Source: Cryptomeria japonica (Eukaryota > Streptophyta > Pinopsida > Cupressales > Cupressaceae). Taken from it: a DNA stretch of 64,000 nucleotides. A model generated the notes under the pieces. The model did not search any database, was not told where the DNA came from, and was given only the letters and a program-made list of their open reading frames with translations. A program made the translations under genes and the position numbers. Of the stretch, positions 11,041 through 22,981 are shown one piece after another. The stretch covers positions 54,459,636 through 54,523,635 of the forward strand of contig NC_081414.1 in NCBI RefSeq assembly GCF_030272615.1, in the 5' to 3' direction. Position 1 is the first letter of the stretch. Each line of letters starts with the position of its first letter.

Positions 11041-14000
11041 ATGCCTGGTATAGATCCTAAGATTATTACTCATAATATTGTCTTAGTTCCTGATGCTAAG
11101 CCCATGAAACAAAAGATTCAAAAAATGAATCGTAAGGTGGCTCTGCTTGTTAAGGCTGAGATTGAAAAGTTATTGGAGGCTGGATTTATCCGCCCTATTG
11201 ATTATTCCCCGTGGATTTCAAATATTGTCACTGTGGCTAAACCAAATAATAAAATAAGAATGTGTACTAATTTTTGAGATTTAAATAAGGCTTCTTTAAA
11301 AGATGATTTCCCTCTTCCAAACATTGACATGATAGTTGATTCTACGGCAGGACATGCCTTGTTATCCTTCATGGATGGTTTTTCAGGATACAATCAAATT
11401 TACATTAACCCTCAAGATCAATTCAAAACCGCTTTCACCACTCCTTGGGGTATGTTTTGTTGGATAATGATGCCTTTTGGACTTCAAAATGCCGGTGCAA
11501 CTTATCAACGAGCGATGACCCTTATCTTTCATGATTATATGCATAAGATTTTAGAGGATTATGTTGATGATATTTTGGCCAAATCCATTCTCCGCATAGA
11601 TCACATTAAGATCCTTCATCAAATCTTTGAAAGGTTCGTAAATATCACATGCGCTTGAATCCCCGAAAATGTGTTTTTGGTGTGAATAGTGGAAAACTAT
11701 TAGGGTTCATAGTTTCGCATCGTGGGATTGAGGTGGATACTAAGAAAATAGATGCTATTGTCAACATGCCACCTCCTAGAAATGTGTCTCAACTTAAAAG
11801 CTTACAAGGAAAGATTCAAGCTATTCGTAGGTTTGTATCTCAACTTGTGGATCATACTTTTCCTTTTACTCAACTTCTCAAAAAGAATATCACTTTTCAA
11901 TGGAATGAAGATTGTCAGCAAGCATTTGAAGATTTAAAAGTGTATCTGGCTAATCCTCCTATCCTTCGACCGGTCGAACCTTCTAAACCCTTCCTTCTTT
12001 ATATAGCTGCTTCCTCTCATGCTCTTGCAACATTATTGGCACAACATGATAAAGATGGTAAGGAGTGTCCAGTTTATTATATAAGTCGTACCTTACTCGA
12101 TTATGAGACCCGATATTCTGCGATAGAAAGACAATGCTTGGCCTTGGTGTTTGCGACTCAGAAATTGAGACATTATCTCTTAAATTCAAAAGTCCATGTC
12201 ATGGTAAAGTTTGATCCTTTGAAGCATCTTTTTTCTAAAACTGATTTAACAGGACGCCTAGCTAAGTGGGTTATGATGTTAACTGAATTTGACCTTAAAT
12301 TTGTTTCACAAAGAGCAATTAAAGGGCAAGCATTGACCGATCACCTAGTTGAGGCCCCTTCACCTTTCTCCTTCCCTAACCCTGAGTCTTTTCATGATGA
12401 CTTCATTCTTTGTACAGAGAAAGATGAAACTTGGGAGTTATACTCTGATGGCTCTAAGTGTCGTACGAGATCGGGGGCAGGTGTTGTTCTGATTTCTCCT
12501 ACAAAGAAGTCCATTCCCTTATCTTATCATCTCAATTTCCTATGTACCAATAACATTGCTGAATATGAGGCTCTTATAGTAGGAATAAAGGCAGCCTTGG
12601 CTTTGAATATAAAACACATACATATTTTTGGAGATCCTCAATTGATTATAAGACAAGTAACAGGACTATATCAAGCGAAACAAGACAAATTATCACAATA
12701 TAAAGACCTTGCTATCTCTTTGTTACAAAAATTTGATTCTTACACCATGGAACCTATTCCTCGAAAAGATAATCGACATGCGGATGCAATGGCATGTGTG
12801 GCTTCTTTGGTATCTTTAGAGGACCCTATGGTTGATCTTAAATTTGTTATTCACAACCTTATTTCTGCAGCTATTGTAGATGATTCTAGCTTAGTGACAT
12901 GTTGTGACTTTATAGATTCAGATGAATGGTATTCGCATATCGTAAGATACTTGACTGATGGTACCTTTCCTGATTCCGCTAATAGGAACACTAGGGCTAG
13001 AGTTCGCAAGCTGTTCGCTAGATATATCATTCTTTCTAATGTTCTTTACCAAAGGGGTTATAATGGTCTTCTCCTTCCTTGTCTTAACAAATTGGAAATC
13101 CCTATTGCTCTTGAAGAGGCGCATTCAGGTGCCTGTGGGGGGCATTTTGGAGGCAAATCCTTGGTTCAAAGGTTACTCCGTATGGGATATTATTGGCAAA
13201 CTATCCAGCAGGATTCTTTTTCATTTGTTAAGAAATGTCATCAATGTCAACAACACAATAATTTGATTCATGCTCCTGCCCAAGAACTTCGTTCTCATGT
13301 AGCTTCTTGGCCTTTCTCTGCATGGGGGTTGGATCTCATCGGTAAAATCTCTCCTCCTTCATCTCAAGGACATACTTTTATTATAACCGCAACAGATTAC
13401 TTTACAAAGTGGGTAGAAGCCGTTCCCCTTCACTCTACTACTGCTGAAGTGATTTGTCAATTTCTTCTAGAAAAAATTATTTCTCGATTCAGGATACCTT
13501 CCACTATAATCTCTGATAATGGGACATCATTTAAGAACAAGGACGTGAAGAAATTCCTCGAGAAGTATCATATCAAACATCGATTTTCTACAGCATACTA
13601 TCCTCAATCAAATGGTCAAGCTGAATCATCCAATAAGATAATTGAACAAATTCTTCGTAAAACCGTGAATAAGTATGGTAAGGATTGGAGTACTCAGCTA
13701 ATTTATGCTCTTTGGGCCTACCGAACGAGCATACGAATTGCTACCAGAACTACACCTTACAATCTTGTTTATGGTGCTGATGCTATTATGCCTTTAGAAT
13801 TAGAGATTCCATCACTTAGAGTTTCTCTCAAAGGTATAGTAGATGATAACGCTTATAGAGAACAAAGACTTCAACAGCTTGAGATGCTTGATGAACAGCA
13901 TATAAATGCTCTTGAGCATATTCAAGCGTATCACAAAACTCTACAATGAAGCTATAATGATAAGGTTATTCAATGTTCCTTCTCAGTGGGTGACTTAGTG

Positions 14001-14186
14001 CTCTATGAGAATCAGCGCAATGTGAATGCCTTACCTGAAGAAAAGGGAAAATTTAGTCCTAATTGGCTTGGACCGTATATTGTTATTGAAGATTATGGAT
14101 CAGGTGCTTACAAAATAGCGGGTGTAGATGGTACGTCTCTTAAAGACCCTATAAACACTATGCACTTGCGTAGATACTATGCTTAA
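11041..14186 (+). pseudogene. pol: Gypsy-2 pol: RT, RNase H, second RNase H, integrase
   Basis: Same frame as the preceding ORF. RT: KIRMCTNF then an in-frame TGA (11275) in place of the Arg of FRDLNKAS, and the catalytic YVDD at 11560-11571. A one-base deletion near 11637 shifts the frame; from 11649 a 766-codon frame is open. It contains the RT-linked RNase H, a second RNase H starting ELYSDGSKCR (Asp near 12446), the integrase zinc motif (HSGACGGHFG... CHQCQQ, 13121-13250) and the DDE core: WGLDLIG (~13332), ISDNGTSF (~13515), NGQAESSN (~13622). A TGA at 13947 (CGA in the family) precedes the C-terminal part FSVGDLVLYE...LRRYYA. All catalytic acidic residues I can locate are present. Confidence 0.93.
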
Positions 14187-14804
14187 TTCCTCATTCCTTA
14201 TCATTCATCTATTTCCTTTCTCACTTCTTCAAAATTGGATAATATGTTAGCATATCTTAGTTAGAGCAAACAAAATTAAATGATGTTTTGTTTAATCTAT
14301 ATTTCTTCGTTCCTAACAAGCGTGTTTCTTTACTTTATGGTTTGTCTTGAATTCATTTATGTAAATTGCAAAAGATTTACATTTTTTATGTTGGCATATT
14401 ATACAATGTCTTTATGTTTTAAGTTGAATTGTGTCATGTTGTGTTTAAATTCAAATTAAATCACATTAGTTATATGATTCTTAGGCTTAACACATATTTT
14501 CTTCCCTATCATCAATGTAGTACTTGATCAAAGATTTTAATTAAGTCACACATGTATCAATTTAATCATGGAGCATTGAGAAATCAATCACATGGAAATT
14601 AAATTCGAAACATACATGTACATTTACCAAATGTATTAACTTTAATCAAAATACCCATTATTTTTAGACATTAAAGATAACACATTTGAGACAAAGAAGC
14701 ATGTATATATATATATCTGTGTGTGTGTGTGTGTGTGTGTGTGGATCAATATACAAAGGTAGGTCACTACACATCCAAAATGTGACCTACCCTACATCAT
14801 AAGA
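14187..14804. other. Gypsy-2 non-coding spacer with compound microsatellite
   Basis: AT-rich, no credible frame on either strand. It contains a compound simple repeat: (TA)n at about 14704-14716 followed by (TG)n at about 14718-14743. It separates pol from the antisense gene, whose stop codon is at 14805-14807. Confidence 0.8.
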
Positions 14805-17291
14805 TCATCTCCTATCCCTAGGGCTGGTGGCTGGAGAGTGACGACTAGATGCTCGCTCCTGATCTGGCCGTGCGGGTGGACCCATAGGGGTATACCATGA
14901 TATAGATCATGAATGGCTCCGAGAGGAACTTCTATGATCCCTATCCATAAGGATCACGTGATACGAGGTAGCCTCGGCCTGAGCTACTGCTAGATCACGC
15001 TGTGCCCACTGAAGGTCCTCTGATAGAGCTCGCTCTCTCTCCCTCCATATCTCTACCTATACTCAAAATGGGGAAAACAAATCATCATGCCGACCCGCGT
15101 TCCCTTGAGGTCTATAAGCAACCTGTGAGGAACTAGGGATCTGAGCCGTCATAGAAATATCTGTCACTGCTTGCTGGATCAGAGAATGCCACTCCTGCAC
15201 ATTAGCTATAGCAGTAGAACAAAACATGTATTAGTACCATTTTATATCATCAAAACATCAATCAATCAATATAAACCTACCATACCTGGATCTCCCTCAC
15301 GCTAGTAGGGATCGTGATATGGTAGCATCTGTGACTGGGAACTACTAGGCTCCCCATGCTCGAATGATCTATGGGCGATGGGAATAGGTCTCTGTATCGC
15401 CTTGTGTTCCCCCTTTCGGGGAATAAGAGGAGGATCCAGGGATATGGTATCATCTCCTGAATGGTGGGGAGCGGCATCTGACCCCTCCTCATCATCTCTA
15501 TCCTCATCCTCATCCTCATCCTCATCCGCATCCTCACCTGCATCCTCATTCTCCTCATCTCTATCTATGTCATCATCCTCCTCCTCCTTGACAATAGGCT
15601 AATCCTCTGTGGGTGGATCAGGATCTCCTACTTCCTCATGACCCTCTCCCTCCTCTAGCTCCTCTGACCTGGATCCCTGATCCTCATCTTGGTCTCCATG
15701 GGCCTGGATGGCCTGTCGGGTGATTTGGTGGAAAGATAGGCCTTGGGTATGATCTCATAAACCATGAGAGATACCTGCGCTATGCCCCAGGGTCTGCAGC
15801 ATAATCAGTGACCACATCCTAGTCGGACCCCTCTATATCTGTGATCTCGATATCATCTATCGTAGGTCTCGCTACTGCTCTGGGTCTGGGAAGGACTCGT
15901 GAGTGTCGAGTGTAGATGGGCACATCGGCTGGAACACACTGCTCTAGCCCAAACTGCCTCCATACTCGGTCAAAGTAGAATGGGACTATGATGTGTGGAT
16001 ATCACCTTCTCAGTAGGCAGTTCCTCTGTAAGCAAGCTAACTGTCTCTCCATCCCATCCCATCTGTGCATCCGCAGATATGGTCTCCACATAGTCACCTC
16101 AGCTGTCAATCTATCAAATGTCACTCTCCAATACAATAGATCTCCAAATCTCCACTCGCTGGTAAGTGGATAAGCAAATACCCTGGGTCACTCGCTAGCC
16201 GCACTCATTGGATAGCCGACAGGCCTGGTGCATGTAAAGTGCTCAAATATCCACACCTGCAGAAGTGTGCATGTCATCAAGCTGCAACCCTGTCCAAAAA
16301 CATACTCCTCGAGGTCATGATAGAGATGTGCAAGCATATTCCAACCCCAGGCGTATACTCTCTTGTGTCTCTCCATAGTCCTGATGCACCATGTGAGACC
16401 CCCATGCATGTGCGTACCTCACCCATTAGGGCAGACGGCTAGTGCAATGATGGCTATCATAAGACGTCTCATGAGGGGCACCTCTCCTATAGGATGTAAG
16501 AGCCAGCTAACCATGATACGACGTCTTGTCTCACTTGGCATGACTCTCCCTATGCAATATACCTGCTCCCTCTGATGATCCTCTATTGACCGATCGGTCG
16601 CATATGTCATGGTAGCTCCTCTGATTGGTAGGTGAAGAATGCGGTACACATCCTCAAGTGTCACCATCATCTCCCCTACTGGAAGCTGAAACGTGCATGT
16701 GTCAGGATCCCATCGCTCCATGAGTGCCATCAGCATCATGGGATGAAATCGAATGGCCAGCATAAGAATCATAGACCACAAACCTACTATAGACAATGTA
16801 TCTCTCTCTGCCTGAGTAAGCTGGGGAATCTGATCTCGCAAACTGCGAAGAATCTACCCCGCCGTATGCTCTCTCATGTATGGGAGACCCTGCAACACAA
16901 AAACATAACTATAATCAGTACTCAATCATCAAAATCATTCATGCAAACTGTCGAACATCATATGCTAACCCTGACATCTCTCGCCAAGTCCTGATTGGGA
17001 CCATGGCGCCCTGTCAGGGACCATTGCGCCCTGAAGGGACCATGGCGCCCTGTCAGGGACGATGGCGTCCTGAGGGGACCATGGCGCCCCACAAGGACCA
17101 TGGCACCCTGAAGGGACCATGGCACCCCACAGGGACCATGGTGCCCTGGGTGGGACCCACGGTCAGATTCCAGGGCCCGCAAATGATCACAGAAAGTCAA
17201 ATGCAGAAAATCAAAAGTCAACGTTCAGTCAACTCACCTTGTCCAGTGGCTCGTCATCGATCACAGCCTGTCGCAGGATCTCAATCCTCAT
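14805..17291 (-). pseudogene. Antisense plant-mobile-domain gene inside Gypsy-2, three exons
   Basis: Minus-strand gene between pol and 3' LTR. Exon 1: 17291-17238 (18 codons, ending DKG-type junction, donor AAG|GTGAGT). Exon 2: 16889-15286, acceptor TGTTGCAG. Exon 3: 15205-14805, acceptor CTGCTATAG. Introns are 348 and 80 bp, and frame is kept across both. Exon 2 holds a clear plant mobile domain (PMD, Pfam PF10536): RWDPDTCTFQLPVGEMMVTL, then EDVYRILHLPIRG (about 16725-16620). It is followed by WLLHPIGEVP and, near 15600-15480, an acidic Glu/Asp run. Exon 3 encodes a short helical, charged segment. Stops (for example near 16854 and 16410) and at least one frameshift make it a pseudogene. 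Antisense extra ORFs at this position are known from Tat-lineage elements; the function of PMD there is unknown. Confidence 0.8.
16997..17150. repeat. Tandem repeat of a 19-20 bp unit in the antisense intron
   Basis: About eight degenerate units of the form gggaccatggcgccctgtca. They lie wholly inside predicted intron 1 of the antisense gene. The same gaccatggc(g/a)ccc core occurs once in each LTR of this element (7187-7198 and 18268-18279), so the array may have been seeded from LTR sequence. Confidence 0.85.
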
Positions 17292-17899
17292 GGGACGCTC
17301 CGGTCATCATGAAGGCATGATGATGGCTATGTGGGCTCCGCTACAATAAATAATACTCAGAATCAACAAAGTGACAAATGCAATAGTCACTTTCAAGGTA
17401 TATACTTTCATTCCTTTACCTTTACTTTCAAAACCCTAATTTTCCTCTATCACTCATTTCATCATAACTTGAGTTTGGCAGATGCGATTTTTAAACCATT
17501 TGTTGCGTAGGAATCGTATTTTCATTCCCCTACTCTCGGGATGTTCCAAAAAGTGCTCTGATGAAGCCTTTTTAGTGAACATCCCTCATCAATACTCTCT
17601 TACACAATTTGTCGTAAGTAAACATGCTACCCTATTTCACCTCCCTAATAAGCAAGTCAAAACAGGGGGGGCATATAGCTACTCACAAATTTCATCACTT
17701 TCCTTAGTAAGCATTAGGTGATTTTGTGATCTAATGTGTGTTTTGTAGGGTGCGGTTCCTAACTGTGTACTACAGATATCGCTGGGGGCTTCGTTCGACG
17801 AACTTATGGATATATCCTTTTTCAAATAATGTTTACTTTCCTGTACTTTAGCTTGCATATGCACGTAGTACTCATATGACCGATAAAGTGGGGGCTAAA
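17292..17899 (+). other. Region upstream of Gypsy-2 3' LTR with polypurine tract
   Basis: No coding frame. For the antisense gene this is the putative promoter and leader side. On the plus strand it ends in the polypurine tract agtgggggctaaa (17887-17899), the plus-strand primer directly before the 3' LTR. Confidence 0.75.
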
Positions 17900-19557
17900 T
17901 GTAGCATCATAAATTGTACGCACTTGCTAGGGTGGTACAATTTCACACCTAGTTTAGCACCCGCCTTGGTGCATTTTACATTTTGCATTGCATTTCTCCT
18001 TTAGCACTTAATTAATCAAATTAATTAGGTCTAAGGTCCTATTTCATCATCCTTCACATCATAAAGTCGGGCCCTTTCATTAAAGTGTGCCCCTTTTCAT
18101 TTTATTCATCCAATACATCATCTAATCAAAAACCCTAATTAGGCCTTCTTTTGAACTTGGGGGCTTGATTTCGGGGGTCAAAACATCTCGAAATCACCTA
18201 TAACTTTGGGATTCTCTCTAAAATCATCATATCTAACGGCCCTGAAAATTTGGTGAAAAGTTGCCAGGACCATGGCACCCGGAGTGCACACGGTCCCGGC
18301 CATTTTTCTCAAAATTTTAGGAGCACGATCCAATCATAAAATAAAGCTTAACCCCAAGAAATTGGCAGGATATTCAATCTCTAGGTCGGCCAAAAGTTGG
18401 AATTAAGACCTAGGGTTTCATACATAAGAGCTCTCTTTCTTCATTGGAAAGGATCCAAATTTTGTTTTCAGGAACCTCATATGCAGCGAAAGAGCAGATC
18501 TTTGAAGACTTCAACAACATTCAACATCCCTCTATCAAGCATTTATCAATTCCATTCATCCATTTAGGGCTTGGAAGACATTGAAGAACAATAGGAGATT
18601 ACCGACTGAAGATTGGCTTGTACCCCTCCCTTGGGGGTTGGGTATGATTTCATGTTGTTTTCATGTCTTTGCATAAGCTTCAATAGATCATTTATTCATG
18701 CTTTAGATCACTTTGCATCTTGATTTAGAGCATTTACATTATCATTTACAAGCAATTAGGGTTTACTTTCTAGGTTGCTCTAGTTTGCTTACTTGCATTT
18801 TAGATCTTGCACATACACAAGGTCTACACACACATTACTTTTACAATACAACTCGGCTATTCATGGAGGTGGAAATCACCAAAGTGGGGGTTTGACTAAG
18901 GAAAAACCCTATATAGCCACCCACACCCTTTTCAGATATAAGTGTAGGTTTCGGGACTCGGACGACGCCGCAGGATACAAATCCGGGAAAAGCAGGTCGA
19001 GACAACACTCCACACCAAATTGCAGAGAAAAAGACTAGGACAGGGGCATGGGGTGCCCTGGTCCTACCAGGACAGGGGTGTTGGGCACCCTAGTCCCTGG
19101 GACAGAGGCGCTGGGTGCCCTAGTCCTCCTAATAGACAACATTTCCGATAGTTTTCCAGAGTGCAAAACGGCAGTTTCAGGTGCAGTTTTCGGGACAGAA
19201 TCAGGATAGTGGCGCCCGGGCCCCCGTCCCGAACATTTTCAATCAAATTTTGACTCCGGGTATGCATCTGCATTCTTGTCTTGTCCTTGTGTTTGCAGCT
19301 TTCCCTTGTTTAAGTTCAATTCTGCAATCTTGTTATTAGTTCATACTTGCATTTTAGGGTTAGGAATTGAACTTGCATAATCTTACCTTTCAATGACAAC
19401 AAAGGAATAGAAATCCTAATAGGTAGCCCATGGCTCTCTCTTTCACAAAAAGAAGTAGCCAATTGTGTGATACCTCTAGGCTCTTTTGTATTCCATAATG
19501 TGTGTCAAAAGGTAGGATTAGGGCATGTTTACCTAGTCTCGCTTTTTCCCCCACACA
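17900..19557 (+). repeat. Gypsy-2 3' LTR
   Basis: Starts tgtagcatcat, ends cccacaca; 1,658 bp, the same length as the 5' LTR, and followed by the TAACC duplication. It carries the same TATA-like ctatatag and GC-rich internal repeat (about 19040-19130) as the 5' copy. Confidence 0.95.
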
Positions 19558-20464
19558 TAACCTCTACCAAATCTACCTCTATTGTTACTAAATCCACCTC
19601 TAAAATCAGAAAATGATTGTTCTTTACATTTGCTTTTATCACCTTGATCCTCATGGGTTTGTTTTTGTGAAGGAAATGCACCTCTACCTCTATTATTGCT
19701 GCTGCCTCTTCCTCTAGTGGATTTCTCTGACCTTCTTTTGACTTTCTCCTCAACCTTGAGTGCCAATTGGAAACATTCTTCCACAATTTTGGGGTTAGCA
19801 ATTACCAAATCATCTTCAATATTGAACCTAAGTCCTCCAAGATACCTAGCCACCTTTTCAATTTCATCCTCATCCCTTCCTACTCTTATACTCAGCTTAT
19901 AAAATTTGTCAGTATAAGTTTTTACATCTAGATCCCTTTGTTTTAAACTTTGCAATTTCTTAAAAAATTAAACTTCATAGTCTCTAGGAAGAAATTTACC
20001 TTTAAGTTTTGCAATCATCCTATCCCAAGATATGATCTTGGCTTTGCCTTTCTTTCTTCTCTCTACTTGCTCATAGTCCCACAATAGAAGTGCATGTCCC
20101 TTCAACTTGGTCTTTGCCACCTTGACCTTTTGATCATCAGTATGTACATCTTCACTCTCAAAATAAGTGTCCATGGATGCAACCCAATCAAGTAGTTCTT
20201 CTTCATTCAGATTCCCACCATACATAGGTAGGTCAACTCTTTCCTTTTACTGATCACCTTTCACTGCCATTAACAATCTGAGTGTCCACTTCTCTTCAAG
20301 ATCTATCTGCTCTTCCCCCTGTGCTTCTTGTAACTCCTCCTCTTCTTCTTCCTCTTCATTACTCACATCCCCTATATCACAATATTATAGGACTCTTGCA
20401 ACCTTGTATTCTTCTCCTTCAACTCCTACAACTCTCTAGTAGTACCCACACTCTTAGGAGGCAT
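19558..20464 (-). pseudogene. gag: Gypsy-1 gag, N-terminal part (right of the Gypsy-2 insertion)
   Basis: Minus-strand Ty3/Gypsy gag. Start ATG at 20464 (MPPKSVG); an acidic run of eight Glu near 20345; then YGGNLNEEELLDWV and FLPRDYEV (to 19968) and LQSLKQRDLDVKTYTDKFYK (from about 19955), the capsid motif of chromovirus-type Gag. The C-terminal part is RG-rich and is broken by Gypsy-2 at 19558. Two in-frame stops (about 20245 and 19970) are CAA/CAG-type losses. It closely resembles the gag of Gypsy-4. Confidence 0.85.
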
Positions 20465-20533
20465 CTTGTCCTCAAACTCTTACTTACTCTTTTCTCAAAT
20501 CTCAACTATCTTCTTCAAGGACCCACTTCCTTT

Positions 20534-20544
20534 CTTTGATACCA
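20534..20544 (-). other. Gypsy-1 primer-binding site
   Basis: On the minus strand TGGTATCAAAG lies a few bases downstream of the LTR end. It matches the TGGTATCAGAG initiator-tRNA-Met-type site with one change. Confidence 0.65.
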
Positions 20545-20547
20545 ATT

Positions 20548-21000
20548 TGATGCAAATAATCCAAACATAAACTCACCAATTAAAGGACAACCTATCCCAA
20601 CTCACCTATCTAGTAGGTGTGTTCCTTCATTTAGGTGTTCTTACTCACAATTCATCAACACCTTTCCTTACTAAGGACTCACAAACTCACAAATCATCCA
20701 CCAACCTAAGGGTTATCATTCACACATTCTAATACTCGTTTCCTTGACCAAACTCACAAGGTTAAACTCCTACATACACCCTTCAAGTCTTCATGATACC
20801 CAGTTTCCTAGACTCATTTCAATGGTCTTAAACACATCAATTGGACAACCTTCATGTAAACACAATACTCTTGTTTTTTGAGAAACACTTTGGGAATGGA
20901 AATAAGACTCCACTTCATATACTTCTGACTTCATCAATAGTCAACCTACTCAGCTTGTACAACTCTTGCAACATGAACACAACAACCCAACTCTGTCACA
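20548..21000 (-). repeat. Gypsy-1 5' LTR
   Basis: About 450 bp between the primer site and position 21000. On the minus strand it starts TGTGACAGAG and ends ...TTTGCATCA, so it has TG...CA ends. The partner 3' LTR is not in the window. Boundaries are good to a few bases. Confidence 0.65.
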
Positions 21001-21305
21001 AAAGATAGTTATTGGTAATTTTTGTGCCAACCTTGTAGGGATCAATTCCAGGAATTCAGTGTAACTAAGATTTGGTGTTAGTCAATACCGATAACATGTC
21101 ATGTTATCAGTCTTAGTAGAGTTATCTACTTCTTCATAGTTTTACAGAAGTCATATAACACAAAGATTATATGATGTGTCAATAACACAATTGCTATTGA
21201 CCCGATCATGGTATTGACCATGAAAGAGGGCCCCAATTCCTTTTTTGAGTTGACTGGGTCAGTCAGTCGACTCACTTAAGTTCCACTATTTTGAGGGCCA
21301 CTGAT
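21001..21305. other. Short stretch between Gypsy-1 LTR and Gypsy-3 LTR
   Basis: No coding frame or recognised element. It has a short palindromic block (gataacatgtcatgttatc, 21089-21107). It may be older host sequence, or part of the Gypsy-3 LTR if that LTR starts further left than I place it. Confidence 0.4.
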
Positions 21306-22976
21306 TGTTGGCGAGCTAATTTTCCCCTTTCCTCTTACCAGCCATAGAATTTTTGAACACAAGCAGCAAATGCCATGGGATAATAATTTTCAAAGGCTAC
21401 GAAGTATTCATCAATGACAACAGATGGGTTGCGGGATAAGAAGGCAAAGCGAAAGGCTTTCATCTTATCCCACGAGGTTAGAACAATGCAAAGATGGTGC
21501 CACAGGATAAGGAAGGGATAAAGAAGAAACAAAGAGGCCTTATCCCAGGGGGTGAAAAGATCAGCATTATGGGCCCGTGGGATAAAAAAGAAAAGATGAA
21601 GGAGTATCACCTCCTTATCCCGTGAAGTGGAATCAAAGACAAAAGTGGTCTCGCAGGATAATGAAAGAAAAGTAGAATCAAAGCAAAATTCTTATCTTGC
21701 GAGGTTTAAGGGGACCCATAGACATGTTGTGAGGTAAGAATTTAGGGGCCATTTAGCAGTCAAACACAATAGGGATATGTGGACCTGGGGTGCCACGTTG
21801 ACCAATTATGGCCATCCGATCTTCAAAAAGGCCCAATCCGACGAGCGTGTTTTAATCATCGATTGTGCCTATTGGAGGCCTAGATGGAGAGATCTCGCAC
21901 GCCCATCTTTGTGTGAGATCTCTTGTTCAATGACTAAGATTCAAATTTCTCTCAGTCATAGAGTTTTGAATGCCCTGTGCATGGTGGTTGTCGACCCAAT
22001 GGTCGAGGTCTTCATTTTCTCGTTCGACGCCCGATTTTGGACCTGATTTCTGTACAACCACTAGATTTGCATGCCATTACTTCAGATGCCACCATGCCCT
22101 CTTTAATGCAGGACAAAAACTTTTTGTCCCTACAAGTGTGCTCATCCATGCTTGTTGGTAGGGATTACTTCTCTGAGGGGGGTTTTTTTCACATTTCTAA
22201 AGGCAGAGGAGGCTCCTAGAGTTAGTTATAGCATGCATCAAATCTTGAGTCTCATCTCTCCCTTTCCTCCGATATTTTTGTAACCTAACTTGGGTGGGGT
22301 TAGGGTTTTCTCAGTGTAACCTTCTGAGTTATGCCTGAACTATAAAGATAATTTTGTACATTTTTTTTGGGCGATCTCCCTTCTTTTCTTATGTATAATT
22401 CTAATGTTTCTCAACACTTGTATAGTTCTACCTTGTCCTTAAATGAATAGAATTCACTTGTTTTGCCTATTTTTAGTTCTAACAATATGTGTATTTCTTT
22501 TACCTCTTTGTTTGAGTGCATTTTAATTTGTTTCCTAAGTATAGATGACTATGTTGATTCCTTGTGGATATCATATGTGAATCATATCAGTTCCTCCTAC
22601 TATCTTATAAATTACAACCTCCACTCTCTAGTTTAGGGGCTGGTTAAGATAGGAAATTGTGAATATTTGGGTAGTCTTATTCATTTTCTATGCAACTATA
22701 GGTAGGGGAGATCATCATTTCAATCTGGGTGCAAACCCTATTTCCCTCCTTTCATCCAACCCTTCTCTCTCTCCCAATTTCCCAATCAGACCATAGATTA
22801 GTTTTATCAATGTTGGGTTGGTCCAACACTCCGCATTTAGATTGGAGAGGAAGGCAGCCTTCTCTGGAGAATTAACCTCACAATAGCATAATGTCCCACA
22901 CTTGAGAGGTTGATTCAATGTTTCACGAGGTTGCTGAGTTGATAGCTCAGCAAGGGTGCAAAATTTTGTGCTAACA
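21306..22976 (+). repeat. Gypsy-3 5' LTR
   Basis: The right end (gctaaca, 22970-22976) is fixed by the following primer site. The left end is my inference: tgttggc at 21306 is the inverted match, with one mismatch, of the right end. A TATA-like 'ctataaag' lies near 22339. The first 430 bp hold a striking set of GGGATAA/TTATCCC motifs. No second LTR is available for comparison. Confidence 0.6.
21371..21740. repeat. Cluster of GGATAA/TTATCC motifs in both orientations
   Basis: About ten copies of (c/g)(a/c)(g)ggataa or its complement ttatccc(a/g)(c/g)g. They lie near 21377, 21432, 21466, 21503, 21513, 21540, 21577, 21615, 21652 and 21692, alternating in orientation and 10-55 bp apart. GGATAA is the core of plant GATA/I-box elements. 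Whether these bind factors or are only decayed inverted repeats cannot be told from sequence. Confidence 0.65.
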
Positions 22977-22981
22977 ATTTT

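Larger units (their letters stand above)
6818..19557 (+). mobile_element. Gypsy-2: full-length Ty3/Gypsy (Tat-like) element
   Basis: Complete element of 12,740 bp. The two LTRs are exactly equal in length (1,658 bp each), both TG...CA, flanked by a perfect 5-bp duplication TAACC (6813-6817 and 19558-19562). Order: LTR, primer site, an acidic ORF with protease, RT, RNase H, a second RNase H, integrase, non-coding, antisense gene, polypurine tract, LTR. The second RNase H and the long region after pol are hallmarks of the Tat/Ogre-like lineage. It lies inside the gag of Gypsy-1. In the first ~85 LTR bases I count three differences between the copies, all transitions, so it is not very old. Confidence 0.95.

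Noticed and set aside
15277-15558. Met/Arg-repeat protein on the minus strand
   Set aside because: Out-of-frame reading of the Glu/Asp run of the antisense PMD gene, which joins correctly to exon 3 in the acidic frame.
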